From Mytilus trossulus (Eukaryota > Mollusca > Bivalvia > Mytilida > Mytilidae): DNA of 64,000 nucleotides. The stretch is from contig NC_086386.1 in NCBI RefSeq assembly GCF_036588685.1, positions 20,356,931-20,420,930 of the forward strand. Reading direction: 5' to 3'. Below the pieces are notes generated by a model that worked only from the letters and a program-made list of their open reading frames with translations, had not been told where the DNA came from and searched no databases. Within the stretch, counting starts at the first letter, position 1. Every line of letters starts with the position of its first letter. The translations under genes were made by a program, and so were the position numbers. Shown in pieces: positions 47,540 to 60,610 of the stretch.

Positions 47540-47998
47540 ATTGCGAGCTCCTGCTCACTGATGATACCCCCGCCGCCAGTGGATAATATTACTAGTGTTA
47601 AAATATGCAAGTGTTTAGTAAACAGGAAGTTGTCGAGTGATGAGTCTGAAAACGCATCACACGGTATAGCTGACTTACATAAATCTTGAAACCAAATTTC
47701 AGAAATCCTTGTCTTGTAGTTCCTGAGAAAAATGTGACGAAAATTTTCAACTTAGCTACCATGTGTAAAATCATACAAGTGTTCGGTAAACAGGAAGTTG
47801 TCAAGTGATCAATCTGAAAAAGCATCACACGGTATAGCTGACTTAGATAAACCCTGAAACCAAATTTCAGAAATCCTTGTATTGTAGTTCCTGAGAAAAA
47901 TGCGACGAAAAATATTCATGGGACGGACGGACTGACGGATTGACGGAAGGACAGACAGAGGTAAAACAGTATACCCCCCTTTTTTTAAAGCGGGGATA
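47540..47998 (+). mobile_element. Pearl-like element: two units of about 167 bp plus ACGG/ACTG-type microsatellite
   Basis: Two tandem units start near 47608 and 47775 (gtaaacaggaagttgtc, cgcatcacacggtatagctg, aaccaaatttcagaaatcct). They are followed by gggacggacggactgacgga and then gtatacccccc. A tandem core of about 160 bp with an ACGG/ACTG microsatellite is the build of bivalve pearl / Helentron-associated elements (from memory). It is inserted inside the 30-bp array. Open frames here belong to the repeat. Confidence 0.55.
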
Positions 47999-48169
47999 TA
48001 AAGAGACAGTTTGAATAATTGACAGCTTTTAACAATAGACAGATGAGAAAATAAACAGCTTCCACAAAATACAGACAAGTTGACAAATATACAACTTTCA
48101 TGTAGAGACTAATGCAACGCTTTTAACAAAAGCACAGTTGCATTTTATAAAAACAGTACGTATGTTGCA

Positions 48170-48515
48170 TAGTCGTTTGTTTTTCTTGCATATCAGTGTT
48201 CTGCTGTTTTGTTGTATCCCTCTTATAGTTGATGTATTGTTCTCGGTTTTTGTTTGTTACCTTGATTTTTCCTCGAAATCGATTTATGACCTTTAAACCG
48301 CGGTATAGTAAGGTTTTCATTATTAAACACACGACAGCTAGCCTAAAAAATGAAGCATTAAACAATAGCTCATGTGGACTTATAGCTGACTATGCGGTAT
48401 GGGTTTGCTTATTGTTAAAGGCTGTACGGTGACCTATAGTTGTTAATGTTTGTATCATTTTGATCTTTTGTGGATAGTTGTCTCATTGGCAATCATGCCA
48501 CATCTTCTTTTCTAA
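48170..48515 (+). repeat. Dispersed repeat inside the tandem array
   Basis: tttatgacctttaaaccgcg, aaaggctgtacggtgaccta and gttgtctcattggcaatcat blocks, the forward form of the repeat at 34780-35130. Confidence 0.65.
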
Positions 48516-48640
48516 ATTATAAACAACCTTCAACAATAGTATATGTAGACTAACACATAGCCTTAAACAATAGCACACTTGAATTAATAAACAGCCGACA
48601 ACAATAACACAAGCGGACTAATGAATAACAGCTGATCAAA

Positions 48641-49740
48641 AATTAAAAATTAAAAGTGTTAGTTTTGAAAAGCAATACAAATGTTCCAAAAAACGTAGCG
48701 AAAAGTAAGGGTGTAATATAATACAATTATAGCATTTGTATCAGGTCGATACGAGTATATATAGACATGAACGAAGTAGACTGATGACGAAATCCAATGT
48801 CGTAAAACTTCCTTAGGGCTTTAGGGCGATAAATATAAATCATCGTATTGAGTTTATACAAATGATACAATTAGTATGGTATAATTACGAAAACAATAGG
48901 TCAAAATTAGTGCACCAGTTCATATATTCATTCGGTATTTGTGTCAACTATTCTTAAAATAACTGTGCAATGTGACTTTTTATCTGCTGATTAAGGCTAT
49001 CTTTGAAAAGAATTGTGGAACATTTGATTTTGTATAGTAACCGAAAATAAAATTGACCGTTCATTAGCTTATAAGATGGTACCGAATTAAACACCTTATT
49101 ACTGACAAAACTAGGATTTTGCAGTTTTATTAGCTTTTGAGTGCAATAAAAGGTTTATTAAAAGTTTTTTCACGTTTTTTAGATCATGCACTAATTCCTA
49201 AGTTCAATGTATATCAACTATGCGGTTGAAAGAACGAACAGTTAGATGTTCTGAAATATAGAAAGGGGAGAAAAAGAAAGGCCTCATTTACTGAAATTTA
49301 ATACATATCTTTATTCAAATTGTCTTAAAATATTTAACTAGAATGCCAAAAAAAAAAGTATGAAATGTTTTTGAATATCTTTTTTTTATCAATTACGGTG
49401 AACTATTTTTTTGTGATTTTTGTTATGCATGTACTGATTTGGTGTCCTTGATAGAAAACAAGAAACTAAAATTAAAATGATACAAGACTAACAAAGGCCA
49501 GAGTCAAAATGCGGCGGGGTTGAACATGTTTGTGAGATCTCAACCCTCCCCTATACCTCTAGCCAATGTAGAAAAGTAAATGCATAGCAATACGCACATT
49601 AAAATTCAGTTCAAGAGAAGTCCAAGTCTGTTGTCAGAAGATGTAACCAAAGAAAATAAACAAAATGACAATAATACATGAATAACAACTGGTTTTTGAA
49701 TAAAGGTGGTTAGTTCCGATGCAAAGACCCTATAAGTGAA
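48641..49740. other. Spacer between the two duplicate copies
   Basis: About 1.1 kb of AT-rich DNA; no gene, exon or clear repeat recognised. Confidence 0.4.
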
Positions 49741-49932
49741 TCAATATTTATGCCGAAATATGCAATCCTTAATTACCTGACAACAGTAATATAACTATAT
49801 CCCTTCTTTATAAGTCTATTCAAAGGTTAAGTATGTATGCGAATCTGTGACCAACATATGCAATCTTTAATGACCTGACAACAGTATAGTGACATATCCC
49901 TTTTTAATAAGTCTATTCAAAGGTTTTATTAG
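49741..49932. repeat. Two-unit tandem repeat of about 98 bp
   Basis: The block gcaatccttaattacctgac, then tatcccttctttataagtct and attcaaaggtt, recurs about 98 bp later with a few changes. It lies just outside the start of duplicate copy 2. Confidence 0.75.
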
Positions 49933-49984
49933 TTTCTGAGGTGAATACTGACACCTTAGTGCTTTATTAAGAATAGATAACCAT

Positions 49985-52900
49985 TTCATTCTTAAAAAAT
50001 CAACATAAATTCAACACAAATAGAATTATAAAATCATAATTACACACTTGACACTTTTGAATTTAACTATTATTTACTCATGTGGTGGTTTTCAATATTT
50101 CAATACACTAGCAATTGGATTGCAAGATTCTGCAAAGAAAGTAAATTCACTTGTATATATTAAAGAAGACAAGAAGACAGTAAAACATTTAAAGCTACGT
50201 CTGCATGTGGACCTTTCAATAAAAAGAATCCTTTCATCTAATATTTTAATTGCACTTTTGCTAAATTCGACTATCTATATTTCTACCACGGTGATTTATA
50301 CGTTTTATTCTAAATAATAAGTATTAAAAAACAACTATTGAACCGTGAACATGATATACCTACATGAAATACAAACTATGCAAAGTAGAATATGCGATAT
50401 TATTACCAATGAAACAACTCACCACCACGCCCAGATACCGAAAACACTGTTCTAGTTAGCAACAGTTACTATAAGTTAATATACGGTTCTACAAAACATA
50501 AAACATACATTGCATAGCAAACCTTTTGACATGGAATTGTTTAGCGATTAAAATAGGAATTGTCATATCAGATTTATTTACTAAAACAAACAAAATATCA
50601 TACACACCCAAAACCCGACAACAACTGCATTACAGGCTCCTGGCTTGGAATAAGCACACAAAGAATATGATGGATTAAACATTTAAAGGGCGCCCAACCC
50701 TATCATTATAATAGAAAAGTGGGGTAATCGTATAGTCAATATGCAACGTAAAAACACAATTTAAAATCAGTTGAAAAAGTATTCATTCGTCAGATCCACG
50801 CAAAGCAAAAATGATTAAGAAAATAAAACCAAGACATACACACAATAAGGACACAACGTACAAATATGAGAAGGTTATGAGTTACTTAAAACTAGTTCAG
50901 AGCAATGTTAACTAATAGAAGGAAGTCAGATTTGTAACATACCCGTTCAACTATTAACAATTGGCATCATGATATGTAACCCTTCCAGATAGTTAGAGCA
51001 GTCTAACTCCAAGTCCAATCTTTGTTAAACTCGAAAGTGCCACATTCTCAACTTAGAATCAGCAAATACCCAGTCTATGGTAAATTACAGAAATAGGAGA
51101 GTATGTCCAATATATAAAAAGATTAGATTAATGATTAAATGAAACAAACAACGATATATCAATTAAGTTAATATTCTTTATGAATATCAAGGTACTTTCA
51201 ATGTCGAAATTTTCTCCGAAAAATTGAAACAGAAGAGCTGAAATAACACTAATGTCTAATGATTTTAACTAAATTATTTCACGAATTTGATCCAGATAAT
51301 GTAAGAAATAATCATATTCTACTCACAATAAGTCTTTTATAAGAAATATAATTTCATCATAAGAGTTAGACGCATGTATACTGACATGTATATATCCATC
51401 ACTATTTGGAACAGATCAAGTCGCTGAAGAGTATGATATTACGAAAATTAAATAACTAATGATTTTATAAACCAGTAGTATAGCTTATTGATTAGGAAAC
51501 GAAAGTCCACTGATTACATATATTTTATGGTACAAAGCATAATACTGACATGTATCACAAAGTACCTTTAAATGTTTAAATTAACATACAGAGTTTCACA
51601 GCTATACATGAGACTGGTACACAAATAAAACTAAACAAGGCAGCTGAAAGTAACTATGCTAATTAATAGAAGTTTTGTATAAAATCTATTTAGATGTATA
51701 CAAAAAGAAATATTGAAAGGAATACGCTGTTGTTTGTTCTAATCTTTCTACAAATTATGTCATCGTGAAAAATTTAAATACTTTACTATATAAAGGATGT
51801 TTAAAGGAAAGGTCAAGATGTAAGATTACATGCGTAGAAGAAAGTAAGCCTTGAATATTTTCGCTCTATGTGTTCATATTTTTTACACAAGAGTAAATAA
51901 GTTGGACAAAACAATTTCACATGTTAACACAATACAAAAAGATATCCAGAAAGACACGCAAGATATTCATGCAATTTGACAACTGATTTCCTAATTTTAT
52001 ATGGGGTTCTACACACAAGATGACTCCGTTGATGTTTTTGTCTCATACATGGAAACCAACTTTTATAATCTAACACTTCATTTTGTAGCTATATTCTTAT
52101 AATTAAAAAAAAACCAACATAGTATTAATGTTCACTAGAATATTACAGTTTTTCATTCGTTAGATGTGTTTGATCTTTTGATCTTGCCATTTGAGTAGGG
52201 ACTTTCAGTTTTGAATTTTCATCGGAGTTCAGTATTTTTATGATTTGACTTTTTACTGAGAGTGAGTCAAGAGTGAATGAAAATAGTTAAACCTGATGAA
52301 GATGAGTTGCATAACAAACTTTGTCAAATATTAATATTGTATATACTGTAACCGAATCTGTAATTCAATTTGAGATGCTCATCAATTAGTGCCATGGGTT
52401 ATAAAAGGTAGAGAAGATGTCAAGGGATAAAACACTAAGTGGAAGTTTTAGACCATGAAAAAAGGAAAATAAAACAAATATGAAGAAAGCACTACATGTT
52501 TAACAAAGATTAAAACTCAACAAATGAATTCAACTTAAGGGTAAACGAATACATATTTTTCGGAAATAAAACCCCAAATGAACTTTTTTCTTTCAAAATA
52601 CGGAAGTGTTTGCATAACCGTTTGATTAAGATGGAAGCAGGTACGCGTATCAGTAGCTTTATTTGATCAAGTACATGTACAACTGCTTTCAAATAAACGT
52701 AATCGATTCTTTAAAATTTAGAAATTTGCTACTTTCATCTTGGAGAGTACATTGCGTTATTTCTGATGCATTTGTATTTGTCCCTACTACTGTATTCATA
52801 GATTAAATATCACTAAGACTTTTTTGATATAAAAATCATTAAGAAAAACTCATCACACGTATTGCTGTTTCGTTTTGAATTATAGAAAACAGAATATGTA

Positions 52901-54510
52901 CTTTGTTTTATTAAATGCCATAAAAACTACTTTAAACGTTCACATTGAAATTTATCTGGCGTAAATTATCAAGTCTAATATTAAGATTACATAAAAGTTA
53001 TTTAACTTCAATAAAAATATTTGAATGATGCAATGAAAAGAGCATATAATCTCGTTTCTATATGGTATGTTTTCATACATATAAACATGCTGTTGATAAG
53101 GATGTGCATACGTGAGTATTGAAGCGTGGGATTATATCTAAACGACTCCCCTGTATTACTTAATTGAATATCTTTATTGAGATTATTAATTATTCAGTCT
53201 CAATGAGGAATGACTTTCTTGACAATATTACTAGGATTTTTATACGATTATGTATAACACTTCATATTAGTGTTTCAATTTGATGAAGATGACATTTCAA
53301 ACAAAACCCTATTGACAGTAACCATGATACTACTTGTATTAACACTTAATCATATTACATATTAAGTACTATAAGAGATAGCATAAATACAAAATACAAC
53401 TTACAGTATTCAAACGAAACATTATATTACATATTTTTATTTTCTGATATCAATTTCTAAATTAAAGTTAATAATGTACTTTACATATTAAACGACAATT
53501 GATTTTTATATATTTAGTTATACATTTTATAAAAATAAATTAGAAAAATATATAAAAGGAGTTTTAAATTATAAGTAAATGAGAAAGTAAAACTAATTCA
53601 TAAGAGGTCTTATTAAAAACCGTCAACAAAAGATAATTTGAAAAGTTCAAAGATGATCAACAAATTATAAGTGGATTTATACATAGCTTTAAAAAAAAAA
53701 CCCAGATAAACAAATGTACAGATGCCAACAGAAGACAGCTAGTATAACACGCAGCTTTTTAAAATTCATGGGTCAATATATACACAGATTAAAAAATTTA
53801 ATAGGTGAACAGAAACACTGTATTCTACAATAGACAAGAGGGCAAATACACAGCCTTTAACAATAGAGAGATGGACAAATGCATAGATTTAAACAATAGA
53901 CAGGTGAACAAAAACATAGCTTTAAACAATAGACATGTGAACAAAAACACAGCTCCAAACAATAGATCGGTGAACAAATACACAGCTCCAAATAATAAAC
54001 AGGTAGACATATACAAAACTTCTAACAATAGACAGGTGATTAAAAAACATAGCTTTGAACAATAAACAGGTAGACAAATACACAGATTTTAACAATAGAC
54101 ACATAAATTACACAGCTGCAAACAATAGATCGGTGAACAAATAAACAGCTCCAGATAATAGATCGGTGAACAAATACACAGCGTTTAACAGAAGACAGGT
54201 GAACAAAAACAAAACTTTTAACAATAGACAGGTGAACAAATACACAGCGTTTAACAGAAGACAGGTAGACGAATACAAAACTTTTAACAATAGACAGGTG
54301 AACAAATACACAGCGTTTAACAGAAGACAGGTAGACAAATACAAAACTTTTAACAATAGACAGGTGAACAAAATCACAGCTTCAAACAACAATGAACAAT
54401 AGACAGGTAGACAGATACACAGCTTTTAACAATAGATTTGTAGACAAATGCACAGCTTTTAACAATAGATCGGTGAACAAAAAAAACAACTTCATACAAT
54501 AGATCTAGCA
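49985..54510. repeat. Segmental duplication, copy 2
   Basis: Second copy of the gene B upstream segment, same orientation, about 8.4 kb away at its start. It does not extend to gene B exon 1. It shares with copy 1 the reverse dispersed repeat (50395-50720 against 41985-42340), so that insertion predates the duplication. It lacks the reverse-transcriptase fragment present in copy 1. Confidence 0.8.
53800..54510 (+). repeat. Array of 30-33 bp repeats with a 66-bp higher-order period
   Basis: About twenty units of aacaatagacaggtgaacaa plus atacacagctttt-like filler. From 54166 to 54400 two alternating 33-bp unit types (acacagcgtttaacagaaga type and caaaacttttaacaataga type) form 66-bp pairs. 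Because 33 is a multiple of 3, both strands stay open, giving artificial 11-residue repeat ORFs. Confidence 0.85.
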
Positions 54511-57500
54511 GTTAACTGACATGCCAGCTACAGACATCAATTAAATTGTTAAGTTATTTAACATTAATGATAGGCAAAATTGACTTCCATGCATTAAAGT
54601 AATGGAATAGTTCTTTTATTTGCTAGTATGTTTTATTTCTTTTCTTCAAACAAAGGAAAACAGAAAAAAGTTAATCACACATGATGTTATTGTTAGCTTC
54701 TTAAGTGGTAACATTAATATCAAAACTATTACTTTTCATTCTAAATTTCACGAGTTCAAAAGAACAATAAATAAAAGTCAATCAATACCAGATTCTGAAA
54801 CTTATTTAAGAAATATTTCATTTAATCAATGTTTTTTTATTCAATTTATTAAATCTCATTTCTTTATTAAAAAGTCACTGTATGACAAATGTTTGCAAAT
54901 TGAACTTAACTGTTATTGAGGGGACATAGTTTACTTCTATTAAAACAATGTTTTATCGGAATTGTTAAATTGCCCCATTATCACCCCCTAAATACTTGAT
55001 ATAAAACAAAAGAGCCACTAAAATTCGTTTATACTTTCATATAATGTGATGACATTTATTATAAAAGCTAAAAAGACGCTTATTGATCAGGAAACTTATG
55101 TTTAAGCATTATCACAACGTACAATGATTGATTATATTAATCTTAGTAATGTTTTGGGACGTCATTAACATAGGTTTGCTTCTGACACAAAACCTGCGCA
55201 TACAGAGTTATGTGGAAGAGCGATTGATAATAGACAAGGTTGAGGTTTTGCAATCAGCATCAATTCTCTGGTAATATAACGTTAATTCTTTTTCTTAAAA
55301 GCCAAGATATTCCTACCCAGACATAAAGGATATATGATTTATTTGGCCCAAAGTATTAGAATATTTGGTTTGCAATATTTTCTAATTTTAACTGATTTGT
55401 ATGCTCTTCTATCCTCTTATTCGACCACCACTGATGACCCTACGTAGAGAAACGGGCGTCTGTTGAACTATATGTATTACATCATCTTTGAATCTTGGAT
55501 AAATTGTTTTTGATCATTAAGTGTTCACCAAAATGTTTTTAATCAAAGAAAGAAGAACATTTTGGTTTAATCATATATGCATATACATATTTGAAGATTT
55601 TATTTAATGCTTGTTTTGTATTTCTTCATTGCAATGACTAGTATCTCATTATGTTTTACTATACGTTTATATTTGTCTGGTTTCAATGAAATCACTTTTA
55701 ATATGACTTGGAGTTCGGTATATAAGTTGACGGTTATTTCTTAAAAAGAAGCGTAAAACATAGAAGGATAACTAATTAATTATCGTAATAATAATTCCTA
55801 TCTAACGTTATCATCTTCGTCTAATTTCAGCTAGAGTCATTCGTATCACTTTCGACAATAGTATATAAATCTATGTACATCTTACCTTGCATTCACGAAT
55901 AAATTCACTTGACAAAATACCAGTATAAAAAGATAAATATACCATTTGACATCCTTTATAATATGCAGCTTAAACATTCATTTAAGACTTTGATTCGTAA
56001 AACTGGCACTTAAAGAAACTTTAGAACTTTAAATACTGAATAAATCGAAGGGCTATGCATTATTTATATTTAGTCATATCATTTTGTACTTTTGATATAT
56101 TTAAACTCTTTCATCAAGTTAATATGAATAAGGCTGTATACCTTAAAGAAACTTGAAGCCTATTTCTTCTCAAAATTTTTTTAAATACTAATAGATAAGT
56201 GTTGTATTTCTTCTTAATGATTTGAATTGATAAGTGTTGATATTAAGACCAAACGTCAGTATCTTTTGTAGTATTACATTTTGAATGTAAAAATCACTCC
56301 TGACAAACATTTAAAAAAAGAACTGTTGCATGTAGCCCCTAATTATACTTTGTTTGAACTTAAATGCAAATAAATCCTGGTTTATAAAAAGGTAGATTTC
56401 TATGAAATGAAAAAAAATCTTAATGTAGACTTTTCAAAGACTAACCAGGAAGAAACAATACAATTGTTTTGTTTCATTCATAAGATATCAAAGACAATTA
56501 TTCCATACAGTTATATAAGTATGTGTTTTGTGCCCTTTGCTATTTGGCCTTTAGAATGACAGCAACCATCTTAATAGAGGGACGTAAGATACCAGAGGGA
56601 CAGTCAATCTATTAGTGACTTTGTTAATGCAATCAAATGCCAAAACTAATGAACTATGGAAATGACAATTATCAAAATCAAACTCGACATCCATTTTGAC
56701 AGGAGAAACAGTACATTTAAAGTTTTACTTCCATTTTTTACATCTTTACAAAGTTTAGTTATTGATATTGTTGAACGGTTCTAGAGGTGTTGCAAACAAA
56801 AATAATAGAGCCATCCGTATGCCGTACTGGTATCACCAAAAATAATAGATTTTTTCCCTCAACAGACTAAGAATGGCAACTGATCAGTTAAATAGTCTAG
56901 TACTAATCATCTGCTGTGCTTACACTTTACATTATATATGAAACTGATATTTAGAGGCATAAGTCGACTAACAAAATGGTTTGGAGATTCTGAGTGTTGT
57001 CAGACATTAACAGACATGATACAGACAATATTGTGACAATATCACATAATCTTTCAGATCGTGCCAAACGAGGGATAAATTTTTATTTTACCTCAGAATG
57101 GCACACCAGAAATTGAATTCTACATTTTAGCTGTACAAATTTTGTACATACATTTGTAGTCTAGCTATGTAGCTAAAAAAATATAAATTATCTTAAAAAG
57201 TTCATACTCTTGATGATTCTGGTATGAAAACAATTATTTCATAATAAAAGATCCATTATACAAAAGCCTTTTTGAAAAATAAGTTATGTATATGAAGAAA
57301 TTAAATAATAATACCAAATTTAGATAAATCTCCAGCTTACGAATGTTCGCTACTCTGTTTCGATATAATAAGCTTTTTAATAGACTGTAACAAATCGTTG
57401 GTAAATAAACGAAGAAACTTAAAAAGTATAAGGTGTGCGTCCTTGTTTTGTAGATACTATCAATTGACAATTTGGTGAGAAATGTGTCTTCATACATTTA

Positions 57501-58024
57501 CAAAGTTAAAAAAACTTACATAACAAGGAATTTCAAAACTGTTTGATAAAGAATTATGACAAGAAGAGACGCGTTAGTGGGCAAAAGTTCCACTTCATTT
57601 ATACAACTACACACGAAGAAATATCTGACAAAAAAAAAACCCCACAAGATTAGTGAGCATTCTTAAAAGAAAACAACCTTACATCAACAAAAAACAATGC
57701 GAATTTGCAAGGTTAAAGAAGAAATTCATGATATATTTTTGAAAGTAAGGCTGAAAAGATGTACTTGTTTTATGATCACTGTCCATATTAAAACCATATT
57801 TTAATGTTAATGTACCAACATTCTTTCCAATGAATATCTGATTTATTTACGAAATGAAATGAAATCGTTCGTAACCAAAAAATAACAAAACATGAAAAGT
57901 TTTATTCAATTAATAATTTTCTTTTATTGCTATGTTTTTCATCTTACTCTAACGGTATAACAAAAGCAAAACCTTTTCGATATTCATTATACGTACAACC
58001 AAAACCTTGATTGACGCAGTTTAA
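54511..58024. other. Gene-poor region
   Basis: No coding exon supported. The 99-codon frame at 54620-54919 (plus) and the 87-codon frame at 57234-57497 (minus) have AT-driven composition and no family match. A fragment of the gcgtctg dispersed repeat lies at about 55425-55500, and the short retroelement tail at 56577. Confidence 0.4.
56577..56612 (-). mobile_element. Very short 3'-end copy of the same retroelement
   Basis: Carries gagggacgtaagataccaga and gggacagtcaat on the plus strand, the same 3' terminus as at 15966 and 35884, again preceded by TTAA-type sequence. Confidence 0.5.
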
Positions 58025-58080
58025 TTTTCAACGCTGACTTTTTTATTAACAATTTTCAAGGTTGACTTTTTTATTAACAA
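58025..58080. repeat. Two-unit 28-bp tandem repeat
   Basis: ttttcaacgctgacttttttattaacaa-type unit occurs twice in direct succession with two differences. Confidence 0.85.
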
Positions 58081-60403
58081 AGTTGGTAGGAAATGAAAGG
58101 GCTAACAAAACCAAGGTCAAATGATTTAGTCTAAGTAACGACATTAAAAATTAATGTACATTAGCTGTTTGTACTTTTTCATCAACCGAAAAAATAGTTC
58201 CTGTTGTTAATAGGTAAGCAGTCTTTTTAAAGTAATGCAAAATTGTCAATAATCATTCAACACTTGTTATGAGTGTTATGGCTTGATAAGTTAATGAATA
58301 ACAAGATGCTGTCTCTTAATTTTATTGGATTGTCTCTGCTAAAAATAATTAATAATAATGGTTGATAATGAACATTTACTTTTCATATGAGCAGCCATTA
58401 CTTTTTATGATGTTCTTTCTCTGAAAAAATATTGAATCTTTGAAAAAGGAAACAATTAGGTCACAAGGAGTGTTGACAGGTAACTAATTAAATCAATTAT
58501 ATTCTGTTCCCGCTATCAGCTGATTGATATTAATACCGCAAAACCAAAATATCACCATGACTTTACCAAATACAAATGTTCCGTCAGTTTTAGCTATATT
58601 AGTCATTTGATTTTTGTCTTCATCATAAGAAACTTAACATATGTCCACAAGCTACAAATTTTACAATACCGAACATCTATACCTTATAACCAATTCGTCA
58701 ACATTTTTTTTCTAACTGTCCCTCAGTGTTTCTTCCTTCGAGCGATGAGGACCTATTTCGGTCTAGATTTCTGTTATGACAAGATGCAAAAAAAGTGTCA
58801 TAAATTCCTACAACCAAACTTGTTTGTTCTTTTTAATGGTCTCCTTTGAATAGGAGCTGGTTTTACTAAAAAAAGTGCTGAAATTTGTTATCTTCATTTT
58901 TCTTCCTTATATGATTTTAACCATTTGTGGCAATGATCTCTTTATTTGCTATAAGCCGTTGTATTTTTTGTTATTTTTATTTACTCTCTAACACATTATC
59001 TTGATGATGATGATTTTTCATCTGACGACTATGTTTTCTGTATTCAGCTTGCATTACAGCCTCTGAACCTTTTATATTAGTATATGAATGATTCTTAAGT
59101 TTTACACGTTATTCATCAGTTTTTATTTTGTTTCAATTCATCAACTTTTTGATTTTATTCGCACACTTATTTGTTGAGAAACTTCGTCCAAAGAATAGAA
59201 AATTCTCTAAAAAGCTACTTATAATGCTTGTATTTCAAAGTGTCCTGTAGGAAAAACATCTTCAGCTACAATTTGAATAAAATAATCTGCCAATCCCATG
59301 TTACCTTTTTTGGATGATTCCTTCATTCTTTATATCATATTATAAATATACAATATTAGGTCTGTTTCAGAAAAAAAATTTATTTTGTTTTTGTATAAGG
59401 CTGAGAAACTGGGGAAGGGCGAGGTTCTATCTAGCCTTTCCCCTAATTTGTGCCGAATACAAAAGAGTTTATAGTTTTCTGACATTGATCTAATATTGTT
59501 TTATACTGCAACTTAAATGAATACATAACTTCAAACTTATTTTCATACTTTTAGGAACCCCTGATTGTGGAAAAAGTTCTCCATAATGAAATTGATATTG
59601 CTCAAAATATAGCTGTGTTAATATATTTGGGAAACAGACACAACTAGTTGCAGTATAAACTAATATATTTTTGTTTAAGTGCTTTATCTGAAAGAACGCT
59701 AATAAACTTTCATTATTGATATTGTTTGAATCATTGACAACATCTACAAACGCTTCAGAGGTTCCTTGACTCCTGGGTTTACTCCCTGCAGGGGTCACCG
59801 TTAAAATGTTTCCATTCGAAAAACTGTCATTTATTTTTTTACATGAACAATGAAAAGAGGTTCATGATTTTTCCTCAATCGTGTTTCTTCTATAAAAATG
59901 CGGTGTCGTTTTTTGTCTTTTTGTCTTTTTATCATTTTGCCTTCTCCAAGTTGTCTTGAAATTTGTTTTTTTTTGTCCGTCAGTTTCTATCTCCATGTAC
60001 ATATAAATATCCGATATGTCTTTTTTGTATCTTAATTTTTGTTCCTTTTAAACAGTGAAGTATTTTATCTCTGTACTTGTTGTTTTTTTTATTTCTAAGA
60101 TCGTCTTGTACATCACTTATACATTTACTGTTAAGTTAGTACTTCGATTTTTGCTGATTCAAAAATTAGTTTTCCCTCATTATAAAATATTAGATTTTGG
60201 TAATTTGACATAAAAAAAGTTGTGCATAAAGAAAGATATACGAATGCAAATTATCCTTTCATGTCGTACCTTCTTAGAATTGTAAATTGATATCGACTAT
60301 TTTGCACTTGGTAAATAATCTTCATTACCATTTAACATGTTCAATACGCTGAATTTTATTAAAATACCTGGACCCAGTTGTTCATCACTTGGTTACATTT
60401 AAC
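58081..60403. other. Gene-poor region
   Basis: AT-rich DNA, no supported gene. A 102-codon minus-strand frame at 59490-59798 begins MTPAGSKPRSQGTSEAFVDV and is slightly protein-like at its start, but has no further support. Confidence 0.35.
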
Positions 60404-60551
60404 CCTCTGTTAAATATAACCCAGGGTTAAATAATTTAACCGATGGTTGCATAACCAAGGGTTAAAATTCTGTTGTTCAACATGATTTTAACCCTTGGTT
60501 ATGTAACAGTCGGTTAAAAAAAAATAACCAAGGGTTAAATTTTAACTGAGG
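60404..60551. mobile_element. Palindromic MITE built from TTAACC / GGTTAA motifs
   Basis: A 148-bp fold-back. The inner arms (from TTAACCGATGGTTGCATAAC on the left and ending TGTAACAGTCGGTTAA on the right) pair at 30 of 33 positions around a 16-base centre. The outer arms CCTCTGTTAAAT and ATTTTAACTGAGG pair imperfectly. The repeated motif is taaccaagggttaaa. Confidence 0.75.
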
Positions 60552-60610
60552 ATTTATGTTCCCACAATGCATTATTCCTATGTATTATTTCCTGGCAGCA
60601 AGAAATCAAT

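Larger units (their letters stand above)
41596..48640. repeat. Segmental duplication, copy 1 (upstream of gene B)
   Basis: Collinear with 49985-54510 over long stretches. Matches: 41630 to 50020 (attataaaatcataattaca), 43165 to 51555 (caaagtacctttaaatgttt), and 46240 to 53055 (tctatatggtatgttttcat). Copy 1 is longer, mainly by an insertion of repeat and retroelement fragments at about 44.1-46.0 kb and extra tandem DNA after 46.8 kb. Confidence 0.8.
46850..48640 (+). repeat. Degenerate array of about 30-bp repeats
   Basis: Repeated blocks of the form aacaatagacaggtgaacaaat followed by acacagctttt, strongly diverged. It is interrupted by the element at 47540-47998 and by the dispersed repeat at 48170-48515. 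It corresponds to the cleaner array at 53800-54510. Confidence 0.65.

Noticed and set aside
47598-48078. Minus-strand frames of 76 and 89 codons
   Set aside because: They fall inside the pearl-like tandem element and repeat its units.
53805-54402. Asn/Gln/Lys-rich and Leu-rich repeat proteins on both strands
   Set aside because: Frames are open only because the repeat unit is 33 bp; there is no start context, splice signal or bias for one strand.
59490-59798. 102-codon minus-strand frame with a TPAGSKPRSQGTSEAF start
   Set aside because: Only the first 25 residues look protein-like; no match recognised and the rest is AT-driven.
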